From NCBI GenBank assembly GCA_022702935.2, contig JAKIML020000017.1, positions 1 to 34,323 of the forward strand: a stretch of DNA of 34,323 nucleotides, in the 5' to 3' direction. Every line of letters begins with the position of its first letter. The first letter of the stretch is position 1. The translations under genes were made by a program, and so were the position numbers. Below the pieces are notes generated by a model that saw only the letters and a list, made by a program, of their open reading frames with translations, had not been told where the DNA came from and ran no database searches. Positions 14,784-23,504 of the stretch are shown piece after piece. The DNA comes from Bacillota bacterium (GTDB lineage: Bacteria; Bacillota; Clostridia; DSM-8532).

Positions 14784-15509
14784 TTAATCATGACGTTCAT
14801 CAGAATCAAAGGTTTCACAAAACCTGGCTGAGAATGAGGGGGCTTCTCCCGCAATATACAGATGTGATGTATCCCCAAAGGAAAGCATTCTAAAATAGGC
14901 AATCCCCTTCCTGCGCTCCTCGGTAACAAGGGTGGTTACAGAAGAAGGTGAAGCACAGAAGCCATGCCATAATAATACAGGCGATATTCCCAGAAGGTGG
15001 CTTAGGATTACACATTCCACACCAAAATGGCAGAAAAGAACGATGGTATCTCTATTTGGATTCATGGCCCGATAAAAATTGCCCTCACGGATATAGCCAT
15101 TTCGCTCTAAAATACTGTCGATACCTTCAAAAACTTTCTGGGCTTCGGATATAACATTCCCCTTCTTCATGACAGGTGCCGTATACCAGAGATCCTTATG
15201 ATAGTATTCTTTAACTATTGTCCAATCCTGCGGGAGCAGATCCCAGCAAATCCTCTCCCTCACCAAAGTTTCATCGTAAATAGGCGCATGAAACTCTCTC
15301 AGCCAGGGTAAAACTTCTGCTGTACGATTCATTTTGTTCAGTGTGACGTTTGCCGTATCCCGTGCCCTTCCTAGCGGGGAAACATAAAACGCCTTTATGT
15401 CCATAGCCGACATTCTGTTTGATAAAAGTTCTGCTTCCCTCCAACCTTTTTCGGTCAGTGAATCTTTCTCGTAATCCGGATCAGCATGACGAATAATCAG
15501 CAGCTTCAT
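14784..15509 (-). CDS. Histidine phosphatase (phosphoglycerate mutase-like) family protein
   Basis: Cytoplasmic phosphatase of the branch-1 histidine phosphatase superfamily; substrate unknown. Seen: the catalytic phospho-His motif at the N-terminus MKLLIIRHADPDY (R-H-A in place of R-H-G), TEKGWREAELLSNRM, YVSPLGRARDTA with the phosphate-pocket Arg, the acid residue region LREFHAPIYDE, and the second catalytic His in TIVLFCHFGVECVIL. 241 aa, normal. Start at 15509 follows CGAGGAGTTCATGAT. No operon partner: the flanks are an HxlR gene end and a small orphan frame. Confidence 0.88.
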   Translation of the reverse strand: MKLLIIRHADPDYEKDSLTEKGWREAELLSNRMSAMDIKAFYVSPLGRARDTANVTLNKMNRTAEVLPWLREFHAPIYDETLVRERICWDLLPQDWTIVKEYYHKDLWYTAPVMKKGNVISEAQKVFEGIDSILERNGYIREGNFYRAMNPNRDTIVLFCHFGVECVILSHLLGISPVLLWHGFCASPSSVTTLVTEERRKGIAYFRMLSFGDTSHLYIAGEAPSFSARFCETFDSDERHD

Positions 15510-15605
15510 ATCATGAACTCCTCGTTTTAAAAGTGGTATTTAAGCATATCTTAACAGTGTCTCGATAAAGTCATCAACTTCTAAATTCAACGACAAAAAA
15601 ACATC

Positions 15606-15773
15606 TCATATCTTATCCCTTTTCAGAGAAAACCCGTTCTTGGCTTTTGGCAGTAAAATATCCCGGAATGCTTTATCATGCTCAACAAGAAAAGATTCCT
15701 CAAAGCCTTTGTCAGCATTACCGATGAAGTACGACTTTATATATTTTACTGTATAACTATCCCAGCTTATCAT
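15606..15773 (-). CDS. Small orphan ORF or C-terminal gene remnant
   Basis: 55 codons from ATG at 15773 (MISWDSYTVKYIKSYFIGNA to LPKAKNGFSLKRDKI). Composition is protein-like: aromatic/charged alternation and a basic C-terminus. No convincing ribosome binding site precedes it (GTGATATGTGATTTTT), so it may be the tail of a lost gene. I recognise no family. It lies between the histidine phosphatase start and the MBL-fold gene stop. Confidence 0.35.
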   Translation of the reverse strand: MISWDSYTVKYIKSYFIGNADKGFEESFLVEHDKAFRDILLPKAKNGFSLKRDKI

Positions 15774-15832
15774 AAAAATCACATATCACTAATGAGTAAT
15801 CTATAGTCTTTAAGTGCATTTTTTCATACACT

Positions 15833-16534
15833 TTATTTTTGGGCTTCAGGAATAGGACACAGGAAACCTGCGAACGGAAACTTATGCAGCATTACCGGGT
15901 TACCGAACATATCGACAACCTTTCCATTCGCCGTCCCATTGATGATTTGTTCCGCGCCTTCGATAAGTTTTGAAATTAAACCCGGGTCAACCGGGAACGT
16001 CCCATGGGCCGGATATATGGTGTCAAACTCATGGGTATACAGGGACAGCTTCTTCAGGCTTTCAACATAAAGAGGCATGTTTCTGTGCTGCTCAAACATG
16101 AAGATGGTTCCATCCTGAATGCTGTCCCCTGAAAGGAGTACCCTGTTGTTCATATCCAGTATAGCTATACTGCCAGGGGTATGCCCGGGAATGAAAATGA
16201 TTCTCAGGGGTCTGTTCCCAAGATCGATTATGTCATTGTCGTTTACAGGCAGAAGAGTTCCTGCCCCGCCCTGGGCCCGATAATGGTCTTCATCGTCAGG
16301 ATGCATATAGAAGCACTCAAAGCCACCGTTTCCTGAAATATGGTCCACATCGGCATGGGTATTCAGAAGCATCACTGGCAGTTTTGTGATACTTTTCGCA
16401 ATTCTCTTGGCATTGGGTGTATTCATGCCGCTGTCAATCAATAACGCTTTTTCGGTTCCTTCCAGCAAGTAAAGGTATACTCCGTTGTCATCAATCCTCC
16501 AGGAATTCTCGTTTATTTGAATAATATCTGCCAT
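15833..16534 (-). CDS. MBL-fold metallo-hydrolase
   Basis: Soluble metallo-beta-lactamase-fold hydrolase. Seen: the metal-binding signature LLNTHADVDHISGNGGF (H-x-D-x-D-H, with Asp replacing the third-position His of H-x-H-x-D-H), GHTPGSIAILDMNNRVLLSGDSIQDG providing the next His and bridging Asp, and IYPAHGTFPVDP providing the last His. The fold is complete at 233 aa. The altered first motif is common in this hydrolase subgroup and need not abolish activity. Start at 16534 follows GGGGAGAAGTAATGT. Substrate unknown; glyoxalase II-like, lactonase-like and phosphonate-type activities cannot be distinguished. Stands alone. Confidence 0.88.
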   Translation of the reverse strand: MADIIQINENSWRIDDNGVYLYLLEGTEKALLIDSGMNTPNAKRIAKSITKLPVMLLNTHADVDHISGNGGFECFYMHPDDEDHYRAQGGAGTLLPVNDNDIIDLGNRPLRIIFIPGHTPGSIAILDMNNRVLLSGDSIQDGTIFMFEQHRNMPLYVESLKKLSLYTHEFDTIYPAHGTFPVDPGLISKLIEGAEQIINGTANGKVVDMFGNPVMLHKFPFAGFLCPIPEAQK

Positions 16535-16800
16535 ACATTACTTCTCCCCTGAATCCGATATTTCAAAAATAAAAGCACATATATCTTTAATAAGGTGTCT
16601 GGCACCTATTTTACCACGTTCAATAGCGAAATTTTGACTTATCAAATCGCATGCTATAGAAATTTTGCGTGATCGACCTCTGCTTATGCATGCAGATTCT
16701 CATCTCCCATGCCTTTCAATGGCATCATACTCTATTTTATACCAATTTAAAAGGTACTCTAAAAAAGTACAGTATCTTAATTATTGAGGCATTTCGCTAA
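16535..16800. other. Intergenic region with a short palindrome
   Basis: No gene seen. It holds the 15-bp palindrome AGGTGTCTGGCACCT (16593-16607: 5-bp stem and 5-nt loop), followed by ATTTT, similar in style to short REP-like palindromes common in Firmicutes, plus a weak stem ATGCC/GGCAT near 16710-16726. Confidence 0.35.
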
Positions 16801-16976
16801 GAGATCCAAAACAGAAACTGGGAAGATGAATGCGAGATTGAAAAATACGGTGAGTTACGGACCCTTATAGAAAATCAGAATATATCAACATGCTTTGCCA
16901 CATTGGGAGCATCCAATACCTTTCAACGCATGGGGCGTTTGCCGGAGGATAAAGAAGAATTGTTAGATACACTCTG
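16801..16976 (+). pseudogene. Plus-strand gene remnant, family not recognised
   Basis: An open frame without start reads EIQNRNWEDECEIEKYGELR, then CFATLGASNTFQRMGRLPED and KEELLDTLC. It looks like genuine protein sequence, but it begins after an in-frame TAA (itself preceded in frame by IIEAFR) and runs into the 3' end of the convergent germination operon at about 16976. I interpret it as an internal fragment of a lost gene. No ribosome binding site. Confidence 0.4.
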
Positions 16977-17198
16977 CTATCCCTGTGGATATTCAATGCC
17001 AAAGATATCAACAATAAGATGCTGCAAGCCCTTCATCGGACTTGGGATGGGTATGTCAAGAACATACATTAAACCTAATGCAAAAGCAATGACATACAGG
17101 AAAGAAAAAGCAGCAAGTTCCCGCCATTCCTTTCTTTTTATCAGCCCCGGAACATTGATGATTAGGATGAAAGCATAAATCAATAAAAGAAATATCAA
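16977..17198 (-). CDS. Small membrane protein at the end of the germination operon
   Basis: 73-aa protein with two hydrophobic segments (about 1-17, IFLLLIYAFILIINVPG, and 28-50, AAFSFLYVIAFALGLMYVLDIPI) joined by a basic loop IKRKEWREL, ending with SPMKGLQHLIVDIFGIEYPQG. Similar small proteins are often the last gene of clostridial ger operons; their function is unsettled. The start is a TTG at 17198 whose last two bases overlap the TGA stop of the permease gene (TTGA), with GGGGGGAAGGAAG just upstream, so translation is coupled to the permease. Ends with TAG. Confidence 0.75.
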   Translation of the reverse strand: MIFLLLIYAFILIINVPGLIKRKEWRELAAFSFLYVIAFALGLMYVLDIPIPSPMKGLQHLIVDIFGIEYPQG

Positions 17199-18301
17199 GC
17201 TTCCTTCCCCCCTTCCGGCTTAGGCAAACCGCGTATTCTCGCAATCACTATTGATAAGAGCGGAAAAATAAAGATAAGCGGAACAGAATATATAATGCCC
17301 GCATTTTGGGTAATCATGGCATGATCTACGGGTGACTGGAAAACAGTTGCTGCAATAATGACCTCGATGCCGGCGATAGGTAGAACCAGGGGCAAATATG
17401 ACTTTAAGCCGAATAACTGTCCCAGCGCCGCTGATAATACATAAAAGAAAATGCTGCATTTTAAAAATACCAATACTGTCTGTGCTATGCCTACCAGAAA
17501 GTCCATCCTTGTCAGCACAGTCCCAATATTGATAAGACGGATTGACTGAAACGATGTTGAAGTCCATATGGTCTGCGTTTTTCCTAAAACGGCTGTGTTT
17601 CTGACAGCCACGCCAAGAAGACTCACTGCGCCGATTAATAGCCCAAAAAAAGTACTTTTAGCCGCAAGCTCAGTTCTATTCAGGCACCCCATAATCATCA
17701 AAAAAACGACTGTTTCACCAAAGGGAATGACCGACATAATATGAATACCCTGAAAGATTCTTATAAAGGGCAGCTCGAAAAGCGGCAGAAAGTTGGAGAA
17801 ATCCATTTGGTCAATCAGAAGGATGAAGTTGCTAATTATTACAAACAGCCCAGAAACAACAAATAGATGGCTGATCCTTGCCAATACTTCTAAACCCTTT
17901 GTCGCCGCATAAGCACAGGTTGCAGCAAAAACAACCAATAGGAAAACAAAGGGCATATCCTCTACTAAAAAAGTCATATAGAGCTCGCCTACATCACGAA
18001 CATTAAAAGATAAAGTCATCATAAAAAAGAAAATATAATACAGGGAGACAGCTTTACCCAGAAAAGGGCCATAGACCATATCATTAATTTGTATTAAATT
18101 CATGCCTGGAAACATTTTTGAAAGTAATACATAGGAAAGAACAACAGGGGCTGTTATAATCAGTCCTGCTATGATGACCATCCACGTTTGGTGTTCAGTT
18201 ATTCCAACTGCAAAATCTATCAATAGAGCTGAGCCCTGAACAAAACCGGCAATTAAGAAAAGCAATTGCTGGCTGCTGATTTTCCCTTTTTCAATGCTCA
18301 T
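17195..18301 (-). CDS. Endospore germination permease (GerAB/GerKB type)
   Basis: B subunit of a GerA-type germinant receptor in the spore inner membrane, related to APC amino-acid transporters and forming the germinant-binding part. Seen: N-terminal EKGKISSQQLLFLIAGFVQGSALL, about ten hydrophobic segments, and the internal VYGPFLGKAVSLYYIFFF and FGETVVFLMIMGC patterns of spore permeases (PF03845). 368 aa, normal. Start at 18301 is one base past the GerC stop, with GAGGAG in the end of gerC. Transcribed third in GerA-GerC-GerB order. It overlaps the small downstream gene by the TTGA junction. Expected to be expressed in the forespore; no sigma-G promoter could be fixed. Confidence 0.93.
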   Translation of the reverse strand: MSIEKGKISSQQLLFLIAGFVQGSALLIDFAVGITEHQTWMVIIAGLIITAPVVLSYVLLSKMFPGMNLIQINDMVYGPFLGKAVSLYYIFFFMMTLSFNVRDVGELYMTFLVEDMPFVFLLVVFAATCAYAATKGLEVLARISHLFVVSGLFVIISNFILLIDQMDFSNFLPLFELPFIRIFQGIHIMSVIPFGETVVFLMIMGCLNRTELAAKSTFFGLLIGAVSLLGVAVRNTAVLGKTQTIWTSTSFQSIRLINIGTVLTRMDFLVGIAQTVLVFLKCSIFFYVLSAALGQLFGLKSYLPLVLPIAGIEVIIAATVFQSPVDHAMITQNAGIIYSVPLIFIFPLLSIVIARIRGLPKPEGGKEA

Positions 18302-18302
18302 G

Positions 18303-19487
18303 TTATTTCTCCTCTTTTTTGGGTGATACCGGTTTTTTCAATAAATCTGTTTTAATTATCTTGGTTTCTGCGTTAATGTTAAGCTGGATGGTTGGATAGA
18401 TTTCATCCCAGTTTTTTTCGATTTTTTTCCACTGTTCGCTGTATTTTTTATGTAGCATTTCGCCAAACCCAAAAATATCAGCGTTGAACTCTTTGGACTT
18501 GTCAAAGGCTGCCATGATTTCCTGATGGATAATCTCTGCTGAAGCCTCTTGTATTTTTTCAAACATTTCATTGGTTGCCAGGTTTTCGGTCGTAGTCTGT
18601 TCTGAAAGGCTCGTCTCGGCTTTTATTTTTATCTGAAAAGTAATTTTGTCATCCTCCATGACCGGTGTTACCTGGCCTTTAGCTTTCATAATTTCCAGAA
18701 TAGCCTTGCCTTTTCCATCTGGTAAAGAAACATCGAGTACCCCGCTTTCAACTTTGCCAAGTACCCATAAAAGCCCCCGGGCTTCATCATGGCTTAACTT
18801 GCCAACCATCTTACCATCTTTAAAAACAACCATGCCCGACACATAGATATCCTCGGACTCCTCCTCCTTAACAATGCTGAGCAAAGGGGCAATCTGAGCT
18901 GTTGTACCACTCATCAGACTTGAAGCAAAATCTTTCATATTCACTTTATAAAGATGGGACGTAAAGCCATAGGTCTCAACAAGCTTTGCAATATTCAAAG
19001 CAGGATACTTTTCAGTTTCAGGTTTGGTGTCCATAACGTCCGAGGCCTTATCCTCGGCAACGAGGATCAGTGCAGTAGGCCTCATTTCATGGGCACGTAA
19101 AAAGAAATCGAGATATTTCTGCAAGCCCTCTGCTGCGATATCATTCCCGAAAATCACAGCCTGATTATGGGATATAAAGAGCCTGTTTCCTGTCATGTGG
19201 GTTATTTGCCTTACCGCTTCAAAAATAGAATCCCCTTTGCTGGAAACATTCCAAAACGGTTTTCCTTCTCCTCCTCCGCCTGAACTTGATGGCCTTCCTC
19301 CCGATGAACTCACATTAACGATCTGGGCTGTCAGTGAAATTTGTCCGCCTTCCCCTTTATCAACTCCCATACCTATAACGATTTCCAAATCATTGATTTC
19401 CCTTGCACCCAGACAGCCCGATAAGGTAAGCATCATAAAAAAGTATAAAACTAACTTTACCATTGATAAGCAGGTCTTTTTTCTCAT
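18303..19487 (-). CDS. Ger(x)C family germination lipoprotein
   Basis: C subunit of the GerA-type receptor: a lipoprotein on the outer face of the spore inner membrane. Seen: signal peptide MRKKTCLSMVKLVLYFFMML with lipobox LSGC (lipidated Cys near residue 25), then LGAREINDLEIVIGMGVDKG, the conserved start of the mature protein, and the C-terminal Ger(x)C domain (residues about 190-390) ending with INAETKIIKTDLL. A glycine/serine-rich loop (SSSGGRPSSSGGGGEG) lies near residue 65. Start at 19487 is set by GAAGGAGCGAGGCGGC; the upstream extension overlaps the gerA end. The gene overlaps or abuts gerA (stop 19504), so translation is coupled. Confidence 0.93.
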   Translation of the reverse strand: MRKKTCLSMVKLVLYFFMMLTLSGCLGAREINDLEIVIGMGVDKGEGGQISLTAQIVNVSSSGGRPSSSGGGGEGKPFWNVSSKGDSIFEAVRQITHMTGNRLFISHNQAVIFGNDIAAEGLQKYLDFFLRAHEMRPTALILVAEDKASDVMDTKPETEKYPALNIAKLVETYGFTSHLYKVNMKDFASSLMSGTTAQIAPLLSIVKEEESEDIYVSGMVVFKDGKMVGKLSHDEARGLLWVLGKVESGVLDVSLPDGKGKAILEIMKAKGQVTPVMEDDKITFQIKIKAETSLSEQTTTENLATNEMFEKIQEASAEIIHQEIMAAFDKSKEFNADIFGFGEMLHKKYSEQWKKIEKNWDEIYPTIQLNINAETKIIKTDLLKKPVSPKKEEK

Positions 19488-19503
19488 TGCCGCCTCGCTC
19501 CTT

Positions 19504-21126
19504 CTATTGGGAATCACTGTTGTCTTGGGTATTTGGCGATGGCATTAAGCCCGGACCTTGGTTGTAGGGATCTCCATCGTCCCAGGTAATAGCCGTAGGC
19601 CGCTTTGTCATGGACCACAACGGCATCCTGAAAAAAACATCCTTTAAGCCTGCAAGATTCAACGGTACAACTGGCCATAAGTAGGGTGTTCCAAAAGAGC
19701 GTAAAGATGCAAGATGAAGCAGGGTTGCCAAAAGGCCCATTATTACCCCAAAACCACCAGCAATTCCGGCAAGGGCAAGATAGATATACCGCAATACCGT
19801 TCCCGAGTCGGTCTGTGCCGGAACAGCAAAACTTGCAATGGCCGTGGCAGATACAACAATAACCATGATTGGACTTATAAGACCTGCTTCAACAGATGCC
19901 TGTCCCAGCACAATAGCTCCAACAATACCGACGGTTTGTCCTACTGGCTTCGGCAACCGTACCCCCGCTTCTCTTAATAAATCAAAGGCAAATAGCATCA
20001 GAAAAGCTTCCAGGATTGCGGGAAAGGGGACTCTTTCACGCCCTTCTGCTATAGATATCAAAAGCTGTGTAGGTATCAGCTCCTGGTGGAAAACAGTCAA
20101 TGCGACGTAAATTGCAGGGCCCAGAGTACTAATGATATATGACAAAAACCTTATTATCCGTATAATGCTTACAAAAAACGGTCGTGCATAATAGTCTTCC
20201 ACACTCTGGAAGCTTTCTATAAACACCATGGGCACTACAAGAACAAAAGGTGTACCGTCCACCAGAATAGCCGCACGGCCCTCGAGTATCTTAGCGGCTA
20301 CCTTATCAGGTTTTTCGCAGTTTGAAACTGTAGGAAAGATAGAGCCGGGACTATCCTCAATATATTGCTCAATATAGCCTGATTCCAGAATGGCTTCAAT
20401 CTTCACTCTGTTCAGCCGTCTTCTGATTTCTTCAATCAGTTTCGGATTGACCAAACTTCTTATATAAACAATGTATACATCCGTTTTTGACTTATCACCC
20501 ATGACAAATCTTTCTACACATAGGTCAGTGTCTTTAATCTTTCTTCGGATAAGCGCAATATTTACACTCACATCTTCAATAAAGCCTTCTCTTGGCCCAC
20601 GTACAACAACCTCTGTTCCTGGTTCTTCAATACTACGGGACTTCCCCTTTCCTAATCTGACAGCCAAAGCCTCGTTTGAGCCATGTATCAAGAGAATGGC
20701 TGAGCCTGCCAATAAATTGTCAAGCAAGCTGCTTAACAGATTCACTTTCAGGTAATCTGTCACCGAAAGGATATTCCTGCTGATGGTATCAATCTGGGTA
20801 AAATCCATATCCACAGTATTATGGAGCATCAATGAATCATACAATAATGGCTGCAGGATGTTTTTATTGATTTCTTCCTTATCGGCTAAGCTATTGATAA
20901 AAACCAGAGCACCCTTAAACCTTCTGTCATGCCCAAAGTTAAACTCGTGAAACGTCACATCACTGCTGTCGCGCAAAATTTCTTTGATGACTGCCAGGTT
21001 TTTGTCTAAATCAGAGGATAGCGGGTCACCGTTGCTCCCGGCCGTATCGGTATTCTCATTCATATATTTATCTTTGCTCTTTAATGAATTGTTAAAGAGA
21101 AATTTCCTGAAAATATACCCAAGCAT
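19504..21126 (-). CDS. Spore germination protein, GerA family (A subunit)
   Basis: A subunit of the germinant receptor, integral to the spore inner membrane; recent work in Bacillus indicates such receptors act as ligand-gated ion channels. Seen: soluble N-domain starting near LDKNLAVIKEILRDSSDVTF, the conserved VVRGPREGFIEDVSVNIALI, GRAAILVDGTPFVLVVP, then the membrane part with PFPAILEAFLMLFAFDLLREAGVRLP, GQTVGIVGAIVLGQASVEAGL and SPIMVIVVSATAIASFAVP, and a Pro-rich cytoplasmic tail ending GLMPSPNTQDNSDSQ. 540 aa, within family range. Start at 21126 follows TAGGAAG with good spacing; a second possible start (MNENTD) lies 21 codons inside without a better site. First gene of the germination operon. 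Confidence 0.94.
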   Translation of the reverse strand: MLGYIFRKFLFNNSLKSKDKYMNENTDTAGSNGDPLSSDLDKNLAVIKEILRDSSDVTFHEFNFGHDRRFKGALVFINSLADKEEINKNILQPLLYDSLMLHNTVDMDFTQIDTISRNILSVTDYLKVNLLSSLLDNLLAGSAILLIHGSNEALAVRLGKGKSRSIEEPGTEVVVRGPREGFIEDVSVNIALIRRKIKDTDLCVERFVMGDKSKTDVYIVYIRSLVNPKLIEEIRRRLNRVKIEAILESGYIEQYIEDSPGSIFPTVSNCEKPDKVAAKILEGRAAILVDGTPFVLVVPMVFIESFQSVEDYYARPFFVSIIRIIRFLSYIISTLGPAIYVALTVFHQELIPTQLLISIAEGRERVPFPAILEAFLMLFAFDLLREAGVRLPKPVGQTVGIVGAIVLGQASVEAGLISPIMVIVVSATAIASFAVPAQTDSGTVLRYIYLALAGIAGGFGVIMGLLATLLHLASLRSFGTPYLWPVVPLNLAGLKDVFFRMPLWSMTKRPTAITWDDGDPYNQGPGLMPSPNTQDNSDSQ

Positions 21127-21333
21127 ATATATTTCTTCCTAAGCAGTTTTTGTTTATTTTTCGGCACTCATCGGAAATTTATGCATGGAGTTAAAAAGCA
21201 CTGATTCGTTTATTATTTGTATAAATTGATGCAAACTATCACACCAGTAAAAAAATAAGAGCAACAGACTTTAAGCCGCCGCCCTGTAATTAATGAACTG
21301 CATTGTTCTAACTTATTTATCTGCGTGCTCACC

Positions 21334-22005
21334 TTAGCAAATCAAACCGCCGTGAAAATAGCACTCATATACTTTAGTTTCATTGCAGTAAATTTCTTCA
21401 TGGCCCTGAAACCAGGCGAAATCACCCACCACCTTGCATTTGTATAAATATTCTCCTGACTGGTAATATTCCGGCCCTCGATAGGGCATATTTTTATGGG
21501 CTTTGGTAAGAGCCTCCTTTAAGAAATTCCCGCTGAATTGCTCTTCTAGAACCCGCCCCATATAATTCATGGCATAAACGGCTTTACCATCCTGCCAGAT
21601 GGCTTCCTGGCCTGCAAAATGCTCTCCTCCCAAATAGGTATCATGGTAGGTGAAGGGGCCATTGGTATACTGAAAATCATGGGAGTCAAATCTCGTGGAA
21701 GACGTTTCGTTCATGGAAGCCGCATATGTATTTCTATTGGCTTCAAGTCTGAATTCAATCAGTTTATCCAGCTCCGTCATTGCTTTGCCCGGAATATTGA
21801 AGGTACACTCCTGGTCCTTGACAAGAAAATCAATGGTTACATTAAGCAAATTGCTGATTTGGATCAGATTTGAAATATCCGGATAGACCTGACCCGACTC
21901 CCATTTGGCAACGGCCTGCCTTGATACATCCAGTCGCTCAGCCATTTCCTCCTGGGTAAGGCCCCTGTTCTTTCTAAGTAATTGCAGCTTTTCAGAAAAG
22001 ATCAT
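21334..22005 (-). CDS. XRE-family regulator with C-terminal DUF5680 domain
   Basis: One-component regulator. Seen: N-terminal Cro/C1-type HTH (FSEKLQLLRKNRGLTQEEMA, then DVSRQAVAKWESGQVYPDI) and a C-terminal DUF5680 sensor-like domain (about 85-223) with ANRNTYAASMNE, NGPFTYHDTYLGGEHFAGQE and a C-terminal VYECYFHGGLI. DUF5680 is common in clostridia and of unknown ligand; it often occurs next to enzymes of small-molecule metabolism. The start at 22005 or 22008 is set by GAGGTGACG; the GTG at 22014 overlaps that site. About 223 aa. It is encoded upstream of the germination operon on the same strand, but a 200-bp gap separates them. Confidence 0.85.
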   Translation of the reverse strand: MIFSEKLQLLRKNRGLTQEEMAERLDVSRQAVAKWESGQVYPDISNLIQISNLLNVTIDFLVKDQECTFNIPGKAMTELDKLIEFRLEANRNTYAASMNETSSTRFDSHDFQYTNGPFTYHDTYLGGEHFAGQEAIWQDGKAVYAMNYMGRVLEEQFSGNFLKEALTKAHKNMPYRGPEYYQSGEYLYKCKVVGDFAWFQGHEEIYCNETKVYECYFHGGLIC

Positions 22006-22112
22006 CATCGTCACCTCAAGATTATTATAACGTGGCCAGGTCGTATTACGTATACCCCGACAGTTGCAAATATGCCACTTTTGTTATACAACACCTGATT
22101 CAGCCCTCCAAC

Positions 22113-22148
22113 ATTATAAAACCGTTCTGCCCTTCAGCAGAACGGTTT
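22113..22148 (-). terminator. Terminator between the truncated PPOX gene and XRE gene
   Basis: A perfect 12-bp stem AAACCGTTCTGC/GCAGAACGGTTT with a 6-nt loop (22119-22148), followed on the minus strand by TTTTATAAT. It terminates the MerR/PPOX-side transcript before the XRE gene. Confidence 0.8.
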
Positions 22149-22299
22149 CAGCTTATTCCCAGGATTCTTTCGTTATCTTATTTATCATCGCATTCAGGAG
22201 AAGAAAGCATTCGGATGATGCGCGTGTAGGAACTGTGATTTGAATAGTGACTGCAAACATTTATCTTGTTTTCGCAGCATTCACACGCTGAAATCGAGA
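22149..22299 (-). other. Degenerate stretch between PPOX remnant and terminator
   Basis: No gene called. A minus-strand frame here reads HTGPDMISISACECCENKIN and stays open to a stop near 22190. It is Cys-rich and may be the C-terminal remnant of a second gene joined to the PPOX remnant. Not recognised. Confidence 0.25.
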
Positions 22300-22437
22300 T
22301 CATATCTGGTCCCGTGTGAGAAAAGCATGCGCATTCACGAATCTTACTGCCGGATAATCTCCGTTTATGGTGCTGAGCGCTATTACGTTATCCTTGCCGA
22401 AACGTTCATTTAATATTTTCAATGCTTCCTGGTTCAT
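22300..22437 (-). pseudogene. Pyridoxamine 5'-phosphate oxidase-like protein, N-terminal remnant
   Basis: From ATG at 22437 (AAAGGAG 6 nt upstream) the frame reads MNQEALKILNERFGKDNVIA, LSTINGDYPAVRFVNA, then unrelated sequence and a TGA at 22300. This is the first beta-hairpin region of general-stress/PPOX-family flavin-binding split-barrel proteins, which are normally about 130-140 aa. Only about 40 residues remain, so a deletion removed the flavin-binding core and fused foreign sequence. The start signals are intact, so a short peptide may still be made. Confidence 0.65.
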
Positions 22438-22504
22438 AATAAACTCCTTTACGCGATCGCAACAGGATATTTGGGCAGGCAGACTAAAATAGAATCTTTG
22501 CTGT

Positions 22505-23476
22505 CTATTTTGCCTTTATGGGGAACAGCAAATCGAGTTGAACACATTGTGTCGCATTTTCATCCCCTGCAAAGTATGAATATGCATTAAGCTGTTCTTC
22601 TAATAAACCATTCATCCCGGACGGTTCCCGTGCGTCATATTCATATTCGCTGTTGTTCATGACCCATTGGCTAAGAAGCTGCCATTCATGGAAATCACCC
22701 ATTTTAATGCAATGGGCCGCATAAAGCCCTCCCTCAAAGTGTTTTTTCTGCAGATAAGATGGAACAACCAGATCCTCAGGTATGGTCACCCAGAATTCAT
22801 ACCCATAGGTTTCGTTGCCAGTGGGTGTCGGATTATTAAATCCAAACACTCTCAAGTCGGGTTTGATTTTTGGAAGCTCAATGCTTCTAATAAACGCCTG
22901 CAAAGGTTTCATTGCATTTTCTTCGGGATTATCTCCAAAATAGTGACTTGCCGCAACGGTGCAAGGCGGTAAATGAATAATACGTACATTCTTTAGGGTT
23001 GATAAAACCTCATTTGCTTTGTTCAGGTCATCCATAGAACAATCCTCCTTAAGTTTAATCTTCGAGAGACTCAGTGTTTGAATGATACTTAGAAGATCAG
23101 CATCATTGAGCATATCAAGCTCAATACTCGTATTCGCCAACGTGTTCATGCGCGTAATAAATGCGTTCAGAATATCTCGTATTGTTTGGAGCGCAGTTAT
23201 TTCGGAATTAACCTCATCAATACTTTCCTGAAAAATTCTGATCATTTCCGCCTGCTCGATATCGCTAAATATCAAAGCAATCTTTTTCAACGGAATACGC
23301 AGCTTTCGCAGTGCGATTATCTGCTGAAGGCGCCTTAAAGCAGATTCATCATACATACGATACGCATAATCTTGTTGGCGAGTGCTGGGTAAAAGGCCAA
23401 TTTGATCATAATATCGAAGCATTCTTGCTGTAACATTGAAGGCCTTTGTAACCTCGCTGATGGTCATTAGTTTCAT
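22505..23476 (-). CDS. MerR-family regulator with GyrI-like effector-binding domain
   Basis: One-component activator of the BmrR/MerR type. Seen: winged HTH KLMTISEVTKAFNVTARMLR-YYDQIGLLPSTR, long dimerisation helix (SDIEQAEMIRIFQESIDEVNSEITALQTIRD), and C-terminal effector-binding (GyrI/AraC_E_bind) domain (about 165-320) with NPTPTGNETYGYEFWVTIPE and YFAGDENATQCVQLDLLFPI. Such domains bind cationic or aromatic drugs in studied members. Start at 23476 follows GAGGTGAACAG. The promoter at 23505-23535 has a 19-bp spacer, the hallmark of MerR-activated promoters, so the gene is probably autoregulated. 323 aa, typical. The downstream gene on the transcript is the PPOX remnant, so its current targets are unclear. 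Confidence 0.92.
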   Translation of the reverse strand: MKLMTISEVTKAFNVTARMLRYYDQIGLLPSTRQQDYAYRMYDESALRRLQQIIALRKLRIPLKKIALIFSDIEQAEMIRIFQESIDEVNSEITALQTIRDILNAFITRMNTLANTSIELDMLNDADLLSIIQTLSLSKIKLKEDCSMDDLNKANEVLSTLKNVRIIHLPPCTVAASHYFGDNPEENAMKPLQAFIRSIELPKIKPDLRVFGFNNPTPTGNETYGYEFWVTIPEDLVVPSYLQKKHFEGGLYAAHCIKMGDFHEWQLLSQWVMNNSEYEYDAREPSGMNGLLEEQLNAYSYFAGDENATQCVQLDLLFPIKAK

Positions 23477-23504
23477 CTGTTCACCTCATTTCTCGATGAC
23501 TAGA

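Noticed and set aside
21150-21260. Sigma-G promoter for the germination operon (a TGCATA -35-like hexamer at 21185-21180)
   Set aside because: No good CATWHTA-type -10 sits at the right distance; not strong enough to annotate.
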